DNA of 8,359 nt from an uncultured Lachnobacterium sp. (GTDB lineage Bacteria > Bacillota > Clostridia > Lachnospirales > Lachnospiraceae). The position numbers and the translations under genes were made by a program. The notes beneath the pieces were generated by a model that was given only the letters and a program-made list of their open reading frames with translations, did no database searches and was not told where the DNA came from. The DNA lies in contig URSS01000069.1 of the NCBI GenBank assembly GCA_900550545.1, positions 1 to 8,359 on the forward strand. The letters are read 5' to 3'. Below, piece after piece: positions 1 to 4,686 of the stretch (positions within the stretch are counted from its first letter, which is position 1; each line of letters starts with the position of its first letter).

Positions 1-75
1 TCGGGTGGTACACGTTTCAAATGCTACCCGGGTCCCTTTTCAAGTGTTAGCTACAAATCAAGAATTTATTTAGTT

Positions 76-216
76 ATGATAGAAACAAGAAAAACAGAAA
101 TCAGGTATGTGACATCTGACCCGAAAAAGATGCTCAACATGTACCTTGCAAAACGTGTCCTCAAAACATGGGAGGAATCTTTCATTGATGAAGATACAAT
201 ATTGTCGAAAGATTGA
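76..216 (+). CDS. Small hypothetical protein, 46 aa
   Basis: Begins ATG-ATA-GAA and ends TGA at 214-216. The product is basic and hydrophilic with no membrane segment or recognised motif; its middle (MLNMYLAKRVLKTWEESF) looks helical. Frame 1 is open from base 1 without a stop, so this could instead be the C-terminus of a longer gene cut by the window edge. Against that, frame 2 is open from the edge and stops at 71-73, two bases before this ATG, as in a tight operon. The last residues (about ILSKD) are read out of frame from DNA that encodes the methyltransferase remnant in frame 3, so this tail was probably acquired at a recombination joint near 190-200. Function unknown. Confidence 0.4.
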   Translation: MIETRKTEIRYVTSDPKKMLNMYLAKRVLKTWEESFIDEDTILSKD

Positions 217-425
217 TTGAACGGTATTCAAACAGGGGTGAACTGGTGTTTGATCCGTTCGGAGGTATCGGCACCGTTCCCTATTGCGCTATCAATCTGG
301 GGAGGAAAGGTCTGTCTACTGAACTCAATTACGACTACTGGAAAGACAGTCTTTCATATCTGTATGAAGCGGAGATGGAGGTCAGCGCACCCACATTGTT
401 CGACTTAATGAATGATGCCGTATGA
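192..425 (+). pseudogene. C-terminal remnant of a DNA methyltransferase (N4/N6, beta-type order)
   Basis: Frame 3 is open from 192 to TGA 423-425 and reads IVERLIERYSNRG, then LVFDPFGGIGTVP, then a GRKGLSTELN segment and a PTLFDLMNDAV tail. VFDPFGGIGT is motif I, the S-adenosylmethionine-binding FxGxG loop, and the ELN that follows matches the acidic SAM-contacting strand. In this class the catalytic DPPY motif and target-recognition region lie upstream; both are absent because a TGA (189-191) and unrelated sequence precede. Only about 70-78 of several hundred expected residues remain. The first possible start is TTG 213, inside the conserved helix, so no complete enzyme can be made here. Family assignment is firm; the modified base and specificity cannot be told. 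Confidence 0.8.
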
Positions 426-532
426 ACATTCACCAGACAATTCCCCGTTCGGATTGTACATCCTTCTCCAAGTGCGGCAAGCACTCACTTTCCTATTGCC
501 GGAGGTATGGAGCATCCGAATGCGGATCATAG
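422..532 (+). CDS. Cys-rich 36-aa protein, coupled to the methyltransferase by ATGA overlap
   Basis: ATG 422-424 overlaps the TGA stop (423-425) of the methyltransferase remnant, the arrangement expected for translational coupling, and the frame runs to TAG 530-532. The 36-aa product has four cysteines at 12, 18, 26 and 34 (spacing C-x5-C-x7-C-x7-C) among many Ser, Arg and Lys residues, and no hydrophobic segment. This could suggest a tiny metal-binding or disulfide-rich peptide, but no named family is recognised. Its position directly behind the methyltransferase suggests it was its operon partner before truncation. Confidence is limited by the short length. Confidence 0.45.
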   Translation: MNIHQTIPRSDCTSFSKCGKHSLSYCRRYGASECGS

Positions 533-594
533 TTTAATTTTTATATCTATATGATGAATAATGTCGTAATTTTTAATATGAGTGATTTAAACCA

Positions 595-1134
595 TTAAAT
601 GATTATGCTATAATTTGAAGAAGAAATTATTTGATAAGTGAAATATCCCCAAAAAGATAAACTCCCAATAAAAGGAATTATGACTCCTATAATGGCATTT
701 ACTGGTATAGAAATCTTATTGTCCAGGCTATCCACCTCCTTTTTTACAAGATTAAAGACTTGGTAATCTTCTAATTGGTATAGCATCTTTAATATTATGA
801 TTAATTTTATATATATTCTATAGATGGCTAAGCTCATTAAAGTTAGGATTACAGCAGATAAAAAAAGGGTAATTAGTAATAACTTGGAATTTTCAATTCT
901 GGCAACTGCTGCCATTAATAATGAAAATGTAGCTATAAAATAATTGAAGCGGGTAGAGAAAAGTTGTTCTATAAATGTTCTTTCTGAATATAGTGTCCAA
1001 TCTTTGTTCTCTCTCTGTTTGATGTATTTTTCTTGTATTTCTTTTGTTGAGGAGGATAATTGTACATCAACGAGTACATACTTATTCCAAGTATTTTTAA
1101 TACATAATAAAATATTAGCAAACCATTTTTTCAT
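595..1134 (-). CDS. Hypothetical multi-pass membrane protein, 179 aa
   Basis: The product has a basic, hydrophilic N-terminal 60 residues with helical character (KEIQEKYIKQRENKDW). Likely membrane segments follow at about 63-80, 84-108 and 142-170, separated by a charged loop (about 118-141, KKEVDSLDNK). No catalytic motif is visible and no named family is recognised. The gene is strongly AT-rich, opposes all its left-hand neighbours, is convergent with the 36-aa ORF, and has its own Bacteroides-type promoter about 35 bp upstream of the ATG. This is the usual look of a cargo or 'moron' gene in a mobile element. A helical domain plus two or three spans also occurs in some phage-defence effectors, but nothing here proves such a role. 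Confidence 0.8.
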   Translation of the reverse strand: MKKWFANILLCIKNTWNKYVLVDVQLSSSTKEIQEKYIKQRENKDWTLYSERTFIEQLFSTRFNYFIATFSLLMAAVARIENSKLLLITLFLSAVILTLMSLAIYRIYIKLIIILKMLYQLEDYQVFNLVKKEVDSLDNKISIPVNAIIGVIIPFIGSLSFWGYFTYQIISSSNYSIII

Positions 1135-1166
1135 AATTTCTTAGAAATAGATTATTTTTTGTACTC

Positions 1167-1198
1167 TGCAAAGTTAGTGATAAGTTTTGTAAAATCAA
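1167..1198 (-). promoter_or_regulatory. Bacteroides-type promoter for the 179-aa membrane protein
   Basis: On the minus strand TAACTTTGCA (1176-1167) matches the Bacteroides -7 consensus TAnnTTTG. TTG at 1198-1196 lies 19 bp upstream, matching the -33 box and its spacing. Predicted transcription start is about 1163-1161, giving a leader of about 28 nt before ATG 1134. On the plus strand the same interval has TTTG (1158-1161) and TAAGTTTTG (1181-1189), a one-base-off promoter that might drive the divergent ASCH gene, but that one is weak. Confidence 0.6.
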
Positions 1199-1200
1199 GA

Positions 1201-1749
1201 ATGAAAGCAATAACCATAAAACAACCTTGGGCATCCTTAATAGTCCACAGTATTAAAGACATTGAGAACCGAACTTGGCCGTGCCCTAAGAAATACTTAG
1301 GGCAGAGGGTGCTGATTCATTCAAACGCCGTCCCCATGGAAATGATTAATCCTAATAGTGTATTTACGAAAAGGCAATGGGATAGCTTTTCACTTGGATT
1401 CCAGAGTGAGATTATTTGCGGCAATGGATATGTAAATTCTGCTATCATTGGAAGTGTCGAAATTGTGGATTGTGTTGTGAATCACTCTTCCATCTGGGCA
1501 GAGAAAGGAGTTTATAACTGGGTACTGGCTAATCCTATCCTTTACTCCAAACCTATCGAGAACGTGAAAGGGAAACTATCTTTCTGGGACTATTCCGGTA
1601 TTAAAGAGGTAAAAATTGAGTGTCCGGAATGTGGCAGTATAGAAATAGCTGTCGAAGATTATACGACGGCTCCGTTCCCGACTTATCTGCATCGATGCAA
1701 CAAGTGTGACTATGTGATTATGGAAAGTGAGTGGAATGTAATAAAGTAG
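1201..1749 (+). CDS. ASCH-domain protein with C-terminal zinc ribbon, 182 aa
   Basis: ATG 1201 is chosen because the ASCH signature starts at once: MKAITIKQPWASLI, then IENRTWPCP and RVLIHS. A TTG 14 codons upstream only adds residues that do not belong to the fold. The later ASCH strands are AIIGSVEIVDC (81-91) and YNWVLANP...GKLSFWDY (105-131). ASCH is a PUA-like beta-barrel that binds RNA or modified nucleosides; some members are hydrolases or translation-linked regulators, but the role of this one is unknown. Residues 141-169 add a CPEC...CNKC zinc ribbon (C141, C144, C166, C169), an uncommon extension suggesting nucleic-acid contact. Soluble and cytoplasmic. ASCH genes are common in Bacteroidales prophages. 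The 38-aa ORF begins 3 bp after the stop. Confidence 0.9.
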   Translation: MKAITIKQPWASLIVHSIKDIENRTWPCPKKYLGQRVLIHSNAVPMEMINPNSVFTKRQWDSFSLGFQSEIICGNGYVNSAIIGSVEIVDCVVNHSSIWAEKGVYNWVLANPILYSKPIENVKGKLSFWDYSGIKEVKIECPECGSIEIAVEDYTTAPFPTYLHRCNKCDYVIMESEWNVIK

Positions 1750-1752
1750 GAT

Positions 1753-1869
1753 ATGGAATTTGATTGGTATTGGTTTGTTATAACAGTTTTGATAATCTGC
1801 GTTACTGTATATAACTGTTTAAATAGCTATTGGAAACATAAGTATAGGGACGAGAACAAAGGGGACTGA
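1753..1869 (+). CDS. Single-span membrane peptide, 38 aa, behind the ASCH gene
   Basis: ATG 1753-1755 follows the ASCH stop (1747-1749) by 3 bp, and the frame ends at TGA 1867-1869. The product has an aromatic N-terminus (MEFDWYWF), one hydrophobic helix at about 7-24 rich in V, I, L and T, then a strongly charged tail (YWKHKYRDENKGD). This is the layout of a small single-pass inner-membrane peptide with a cytoplasmic basic tail. The tight spacing suggests cotranscription and coupling with the ASCH gene. No toxin or phage lysis family is recognised; a type I toxin or a spanin/holin-like role cannot be excluded. Real coding is supported by operon placement and amphipathic design, not by homology. 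Confidence 0.55.
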   Translation: MEFDWYWFVITVLIICVTVYNCLNSYWKHKYRDENKGD

Positions 1870-1876
1870 TAGATAC

Positions 1877-1904
1877 AAAAAAAGGCTATCTATCCCAGAC
1901 AGCC
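1877..1904 (-). terminator. Rho-independent terminator, minus strand
   Basis: On the minus strand GGCTGTCT (1904-1897), loop GGGAT, AGATAGCC (1891-1884) forms an 8-bp stem with one G-U pair, directly followed by T7 (1883-1877). On the plus strand the same position is an A-C mismatch, so the minus strand folds better. TTTTTT at 1909-1914 may allow weaker termination of the plus-strand ASCH operon. The 3' arm also lies in an 8-bp inverted repeat, GATAGATA (1868-1875) with TATCTATC (1887-1894), which could form a competing hairpin. Confidence 0.65.
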
Positions 1905-1944
1905 AATCTTTTTTATTAACCTTAATCTAATACTATGAAAAACA
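1877..1944 (-). ncRNA. Candidate small RNA, about 67 nt
   Basis: A consensus promoter and a stem-loop with T7 bound a minus-strand transcript of about 67 nt with no ATG-initiated ORF. The 5' half (around CATAGTATTAGATTAAGG) is AT-rich and probably unstructured, and the 3' half is the terminator hairpin. It ends 8 bp from the 3' end of the 38-aa ORF on the other strand, so readthrough would be antisense to the ASCH operon. From memory the 5' half resembles a recurrent Bacteroides intergenic leader, but this could not be checked. It could be a free sRNA, a leader/attenuator remnant, or a bidirectional terminator with a fortuitous promoter. Confidence 0.45.
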
Positions 1945-1949
1945 CATTG

Positions 1950-1980
1950 CAAAGGTACGGATTTGTGGGAGTTATGCAAA
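1950..1980 (-). promoter_or_regulatory. Minus-strand Bacteroides-type promoter of the first small RNA unit
   Basis: The minus strand reads TTTG (1980-1977), a 19-bp spacer, then TACCTTTG (1957-1950). Both boxes match the Bacteroides primary sigma-factor consensus with ideal spacing. No protein-coding start follows before the terminator at 1877-1904. Expected transcription start is about 1944. Confidence 0.65.
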
Positions 1981-2078
1981 TTACGAGCCTTTGTTCAGCC
2001 ATCTTATAACATGGTTTAGCAAGCGGATATGTATGTTAACTATTAACGTAATAGATTTATAAAATTAACAAATAACCA

Positions 2079-2258
2079 ATGAGTAGAAATGAAAATGTCT
2101 GGACTGATGCGAAATGTGCAGCCCTTCGAGTTGGATTCCTTGCCAGTCGTGAGGAACTCTTTTTGTATGCAAAAGCCATCTATTCCGCTATGATGTGGGG
2201 TAGGGAGGTGAACGAGAAAAATCGGGTTATTCAGGAAAAGGATAAGTCTGTTAAATAA
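2079..2258 (+). CDS. Small hypothetical protein, 59 aa
   Basis: ATG 2079 runs to TAA 2256-2258. The product starts SRNENVWTDAKCAAL, has a helical middle (ASREELFLYAKAIYSAMMWG) and a highly charged tail ending KDKSVK; no signal peptide, membrane span or known motif. Codon use is like the neighbouring genes. It starts with bracketing AT-rich DNA (2010-2078) in which no consensus promoter was found, and a 240-bp reverse-strand reading frame over it is only its shadow. Small helical proteins of this kind are common in Bacteroidales phage and ICE gene strings. Function unknown. Confidence 0.6.
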   Translation: MSRNENVWTDAKCAALRVGFLASREELFLYAKAIYSAMMWGREVNEKNRVIQEKDKSVK

Positions 2259-2295
2259 AAAAAGGAGAACCAAGCGCACGACCACTCAATCCTCC
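2257..2295 (-). terminator. Rho-independent terminator, minus strand
   Basis: On the minus strand GGAGGATTGAG (2295-2285), a 10-nt loop and CTTGGTTCTCC (2274-2264) pair over 11 positions, seven Watson-Crick and four G-U, followed immediately by T7 (2263-2257). On the plus strand the four wobbles become A-C mismatches and no T-tract follows, so this works in the minus direction only. Its T-tract overlaps the stop codon of the 59-aa gene. Confidence 0.6.
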
Positions 2296-2307
2296 CTCAC
2301 ACGATTA
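2257..2307 (-). ncRNA. Candidate small RNA, about 50 nt
   Basis: This is a second minus-strand unit with the same architecture as 1877-1944: -7 box, short 5' leader (about 12 nt), strong hairpin, T7. It begins about 40 bp upstream of, and divergent from, the 135-aa gene and ends antisense to the last codon of the 59-aa gene. No ORF is encoded. It may be a stable sRNA, a transcription-interference device, or only an oriented terminator for antisense transcription. Confidence 0.35.
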
Positions 2308-2312
2308 TGATG

Positions 2313-2320
2313 CAAATATA
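2313..2320 (-). promoter_or_regulatory. Minus-strand -7 box of the second small RNA unit
   Basis: TATATTTG (2320-2313), followed by CA, is a perfect TAnnTTTG match. No TTTG-like -33 element is seen at 19-21 bp, so the promoter is incomplete compared with the one at 1950-1980. Confidence 0.4.
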
Positions 2321-2346
2321 CTATTTACTTTTAAAATAATCGTGTT

Positions 2347-2754
2347 ATGGAGTTGGATTTTAACAAAATAATTCGTCTTAAAAAGATTCGTATCGAGAAA
2401 TCAGAACTTTCAGAGGAAGAAAACGCCTTGACCGCCCCGATTTTGAAAGACAAAAGCCTTATCCATGAAATCTACAAAATATTTGCTGAGTTACTGAATG
2501 AGAGAGGATGTCCACCGAATATTGACAGTGTTACCCAGCGGAAGAAGTTCATCTTCATTATCCTGTATCTGTTTTCTCCAAGCTCGCTTGCTGGTGGAAA
2601 AATGACAGCAGGGTTACGACCTGAATTAGCAAGGGTTCTTGGTGTTCAATCAGAATGTACCATTTCCGACAACTGTGCGGATGTCGTGTTTTTGTATCAG
2701 AACTATGGGGATTTCAGTGGGGATATAGAGTATCTTTACACCGAAATCGGGTAG
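2347..2754 (+). CDS. Conserved-looking hypothetical protein, 135 aa
   Basis: ATG 2347 to TAG 2752-2754. The N-terminal 30 residues are charged (RLKKIRIEKSELSEEEN), followed by a helix (HEIYKIFAELLNERG) and a hydrophobic stretch FIFIILYLFSPSSLAGG (68-84). The C-terminal half, GLRPELARVLGVQSECTISDN (89-109), has the look of a helix-turn-helix and is followed by an acidic aromatic end. The FSPSS segment is too short and polar-flanked to be a confident membrane span. No catalytic motif and no named family is recognised. Its stop codon abuts the first base of the IS terminal repeat, so whether the true C-terminus was longer cannot be seen. Confidence 0.75.
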   Translation: MELDFNKIIRLKKIRIEKSELSEEENALTAPILKDKSLIHEIYKIFAELLNERGCPPNIDSVTQRKKFIFIILYLFSPSSLAGGKMTAGLRPELARVLGVQSECTISDNCADVVFLYQNYGDFSGDIEYLYTEIG

Positions 2755-2773
2755 TGTAAAATAAACTGTGTCA
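2755..2773 (+). repeat. IS left terminal inverted repeat
   Basis: TGTAAAATAAACTGTGTCA, matching the reverse complement of the other end at 18 of 19 positions (A versus T at position 7). Confidence 0.85.
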
Positions 2774-2791
2774 CGCATTATTTATCTCTAG

Positions 2792-2850
2792 AAAACTCAT
2801 CGGTCGGGGAACGGCCCGCGCCAAGGGGCGGGACCACCCGTCCCGACGAG
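2792..2850 (-). terminator. GC-rich hairpin/terminator behind the transposase gene
   Basis: On the minus strand, 8 nt after the transposase stop, CTCGTCGG (2850-2843) pairs with CCGATGAG (2803-2796), with one G-U pair. A further inner stem CCCGC/GCGGG (2832-2828 with 2819-2815) lies inside, and TTTT (2795-2792) follows. This 55-nt block is roughly 70% GC inside an otherwise moderate-GC element. It probably ends transposase transcription and insulates against readthrough from the flanks. Confidence 0.6.
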
Positions 2851-2857
2851 CGTAAAA

Positions 2858-4072
2858 TTACAATAATTTAAACCGGTTTCCAAACTTTATAGCCAGTTGT
2901 TGCGAGATGGTAGCCCAATTGGCCAGTGGCATGGTCCATTTCTTACGTATATTGCGGTATGCAAGATAAACAAGTTTCTCAAGGGCTGTATCCGATGGGA
3001 ACACGCCCTTGTTTTTTGTTACCTTGCGGATCTGACGGTGATACCCCTCAACGGTATTTGTGGTATAGATAAGCTTACGGATGACCGGAGTATACTGGAA
3101 GTATTCGGACAGCTTATCCCAGTTGTCCTGCCAGGATCTGATAACGACAGGATACTGTTCACCCCATTTTTCATCCAGCTTGAGGAGCCCATTTTCTGCG
3201 GATTCCTTATTGACTGCCTGATAGACACATTTCAAATCCCTTAAGAACTCCTTCTGATTCTTGGATCCTACATACTTGATGGAGTTACGTATCTGATGTA
3301 CTACACAAAGCTGTACGGCTGTATTAGGATAAACGCTTTGAATGGCTTCAGGAAACCCCTTCAGACCGTCTATACAGGCAATGAGAATATCCTCAACTCC
3401 ACGGTTCTGAAGGTCTGTCAACACGCTGAGCCAGAAGTTTGCTCCCTCATTCCTTGATATATACATTCCAAGTAACTCCTTGTGTCCCTCCCTGTCAATG
3501 CTCAGTACATTATAGATTGCACGGGTTACCGCGCAGCCACGTTCATCCGTTACTTTGTAATGAATGGCATCCATCCAGACTATAGGATAAACAGAATCAA
3601 GCATCCGTGATTTCCATGCTTTTATCTCCGGAAGTACACGGTCTGTGATGGAACTGATTGTGTCGGCCGAAACACGATTCCCAAGATTTTCTTCCATCCA
3701 GTCACTGATTTCCCTTGTGCTGTTTCCCATTGCATACAAGCCAATTATACGGTCAGCAACACCTTCTGCCAGAATAGTCTCACGCTTCTTGATAAACTGG
3801 GGATCAAAACTCGAATTACGGTCACGGGGAGTGGAAACGGTTACTTCGCCCAAGGGAGTCTGAACCTGCTTTTGCATCTTTCCGTTACGACGGTTACCCA
3901 TCTGGCGTTCTTCTTCTGTCAAATGTGCATCCATCTCTCCTTCCAGGGCTGCATTCAATATACTTTCCAATAGTGGGGCAAAGGCGCCGTCCTTACCCAA
4001 CAAAGGCTTGCCGGCTTTCAGCTGTTCAATGGCCTTGTTCTTGATACTCTCGAAATCAAATTCTTCTTTCAT
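2858..4072 (-). CDS. IS256-family (Mutator-type) DDE transposase, 404 aa, intact
   Basis: Catalyses cut/copy transposition of the surrounding IS using an RNase H-fold DDE triad. Visible motifs in order are an N-terminal DNA-binding region with the family hallmark TPLGEVTVSTPRDRNSSFDP (72-91), D168 in VWMDAIHYKV, D235 in CIDGLKGFPEAI, the C(2)H of CVVHQIRNS (C256, H259) and E342 in YTTNTVEGYHRQIRK. The D-D and D-E spacings (67 and 107) are those of IS256 transposases. The C-terminus LANWATISQQLAIKFGNRFK is also typical. Length is normal (about 400 aa) and no frameshift is seen, so it should be active. ATG at 4072 follows an A-rich leader with a promoter overlapping the right terminal repeat. 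Confidence 0.95.
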   Translation of the reverse strand: MKEEFDFESIKNKAIEQLKAGKPLLGKDGAFAPLLESILNAALEGEMDAHLTEEERQMGNRRNGKMQKQVQTPLGEVTVSTPRDRNSSFDPQFIKKRETILAEGVADRIIGLYAMGNSTREISDWMEENLGNRVSADTISSITDRVLPEIKAWKSRMLDSVYPIVWMDAIHYKVTDERGCAVTRAIYNVLSIDREGHKELLGMYISRNEGANFWLSVLTDLQNRGVEDILIACIDGLKGFPEAIQSVYPNTAVQLCVVHQIRNSIKYVGSKNQKEFLRDLKCVYQAVNKESAENGLLKLDEKWGEQYPVVIRSWQDNWDKLSEYFQYTPVIRKLIYTTNTVEGYHRQIRKVTKNKGVFPSDTALEKLVYLAYRNIRKKWTMPLANWATISQQLAIKFGNRFKLL

Positions 4073-4089
4073 AAAAAAAACTGTGTTAG

Positions 4090-4120
4090 CAAAGTTAATA
4101 CTTTATTCCTTGCTGACACA
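4090..4120 (-). promoter_or_regulatory. Transposase promoter overlapping the right terminal repeat
   Basis: TAACTTTG (4097-4090) matches the -7 box. With a 19-bp spacer the -33 position falls on TGTG (4120-4117), a weak match inside the right terminal inverted repeat. Transposase bound at that end could therefore occlude its own promoter. The -33 match is imperfect. Confidence 0.45.
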
Positions 4121-4357
4121 GTTTAATTTACATCCTCCTACTAAATAAAAGATATTAATGATTACATAGCATAGAAAAAACTTCCACACTTTAATCGTTT
4201 CTTTTAGCCACTCCTCAACCCATAAGATATCAATCTTATCCCCACATCGATTTTCAATCTCATATTTATAACTAATTTCACAATTAATAATTGCGTATAT
4301 AATTAATAATGAAAGAATTATTGATGTGGCAACAAACACAATTCTAAGCCATTTCAT
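4103..4357 (-). pseudogene. Predicted immunity protein of Rhs module B, small membrane protein truncated by the IS
   Basis: ATG 4357-4355 lies 3 bp after the toxin stop (TAG 4363-4361), the usual position of an Rhs immunity gene. Residues 1-75 are native: a first membrane span at about 5-26 (VFVATSIILSLLIIYAIIN), a charged loop of about 35 residues with WVEEWLKE, and a second span starting at about 59 (FFLCYVIINIFYLVGG). From codon 76 (CKLNCVSKE) the frame is read from the IS terminal repeat and beyond, ending at TAA inside the element. The native C-terminus is therefore lost. Immunity function is inferred from position only, and no immunity family is recognised. Two spans plus a short loop would fit protection against an envelope-acting toxin. 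Confidence 0.75.
4114..4132 (-). repeat. IS right terminal inverted repeat
   Basis: The minus strand reads TGTAAATTAAACTGTGTCA inward, differing from the left repeat at one position. The adjoining 4133-4138 encodes the last two native residues (GG) of the interrupted membrane protein. Confidence 0.85.
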
Positions 4358-4360
4358 AAT

Positions 4361-4648
4361 CTATCTTGTTTTATAAACTACACCTCCTGGTTTGGATATT
4401 CTCACTAAATGATTCTGCATTGATATTGGAAGAACAAATCTGTTGACAATAGGAATAGTAGTCCATGTTCCCAAATTACTTGTTTGTTGTAGCCTTGTCC
4501 CTTTCAGAGCATTTGACCCACTTTTATTCAACACGTCAGATACCATTGTTGTACAATTATTACTTGTCAGCTTATATTCATCAATAATACGAGCAGAAGA
4601 ACTGTTATAATAATCACTTTTAGGATTATCTGGCATTGTAGTTGACAT
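4361..4648 (-). pseudogene. Detached C-terminal half of the Rhs module B toxin (permuted papain-like), frameshifted
   Basis: This 95-aa frame begins at an internal ATG and is the continuation of the Rhs tip encoded upstream in two other frames. The segment YKLTSNNCTTMVSDVLNKSG (25-44) contains C32, which with the GHTW histidine in the upstream fragment gives the His-then-Cys order of circularly permuted NlpC/P60-like (LRAT/YiiX-type) thiol enzymes. Such domains act as amidases, peptidases or acyltransferases; the substrate here is unknown. A TAG in this frame at 4669-4667 means it is not fused to the core ORF. It could be made alone only as an incomplete fold lacking the histidine. The fold assignment rests on motif order and is tentative. 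Confidence 0.7.
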
Positions 4649-4686
4649 ATTAATTAAACTTTTCGTCTAAAATATTAGCAACTTTT

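Larger units (their letters stand above)
2755..4132 (-). mobile_element. IS256-family insertion sequence, 1,378 bp
   Basis: The element is bounded by imperfect 19-bp terminal inverted repeats and holds one intact transposase gene on the minus strand. Size, single-ORF structure and the transposase motifs are those of the IS256/Mutator family. The 8 bp outside each end (tcgggtag on the left, tcctccta on the right) do not match, so no target-site duplication is visible. The left end abuts the stop codon of the 135-aa gene and the right end cuts a membrane-protein gene after codon 75. The specific IS name was not assigned. Confidence 0.9.

Noticed and set aside
1..73. C-terminal ends of an upstream gene (frame 1 open to 216, or frame 2 ending at 71-73)
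   Set aside because: Only about 24 codons are visible and two frames are open, so neither can be chosen or annotated with support.
1868..1914. CRISPR-like or tandem repeats in the intergenic region
   Set aside because: Only short inverted repeats belonging to one hairpin are present; no repeat-spacer periodicity exists anywhere in the window.
2035..2047. GTTAA-CTA-TTAAC inverted repeat upstream of the 59-aa gene as an operator
   Set aside because: Five-bp arms of AT-rich sequence are expected by chance, and no promoter was found beside it.
2043..2285. 80-aa reverse-strand ORF over the 59-aa gene
   Set aside because: It is antisense to a more protein-like plus-strand gene and its 5' end spans the minus-strand terminator hairpin. 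It has a low-complexity hydrophobic N-terminus and no upstream coding context.
2897..3244. 115-aa plus-strand ORF in the IS
   Set aside because: Antisense to the intact transposase with no independent motif; not an accessory IS gene.
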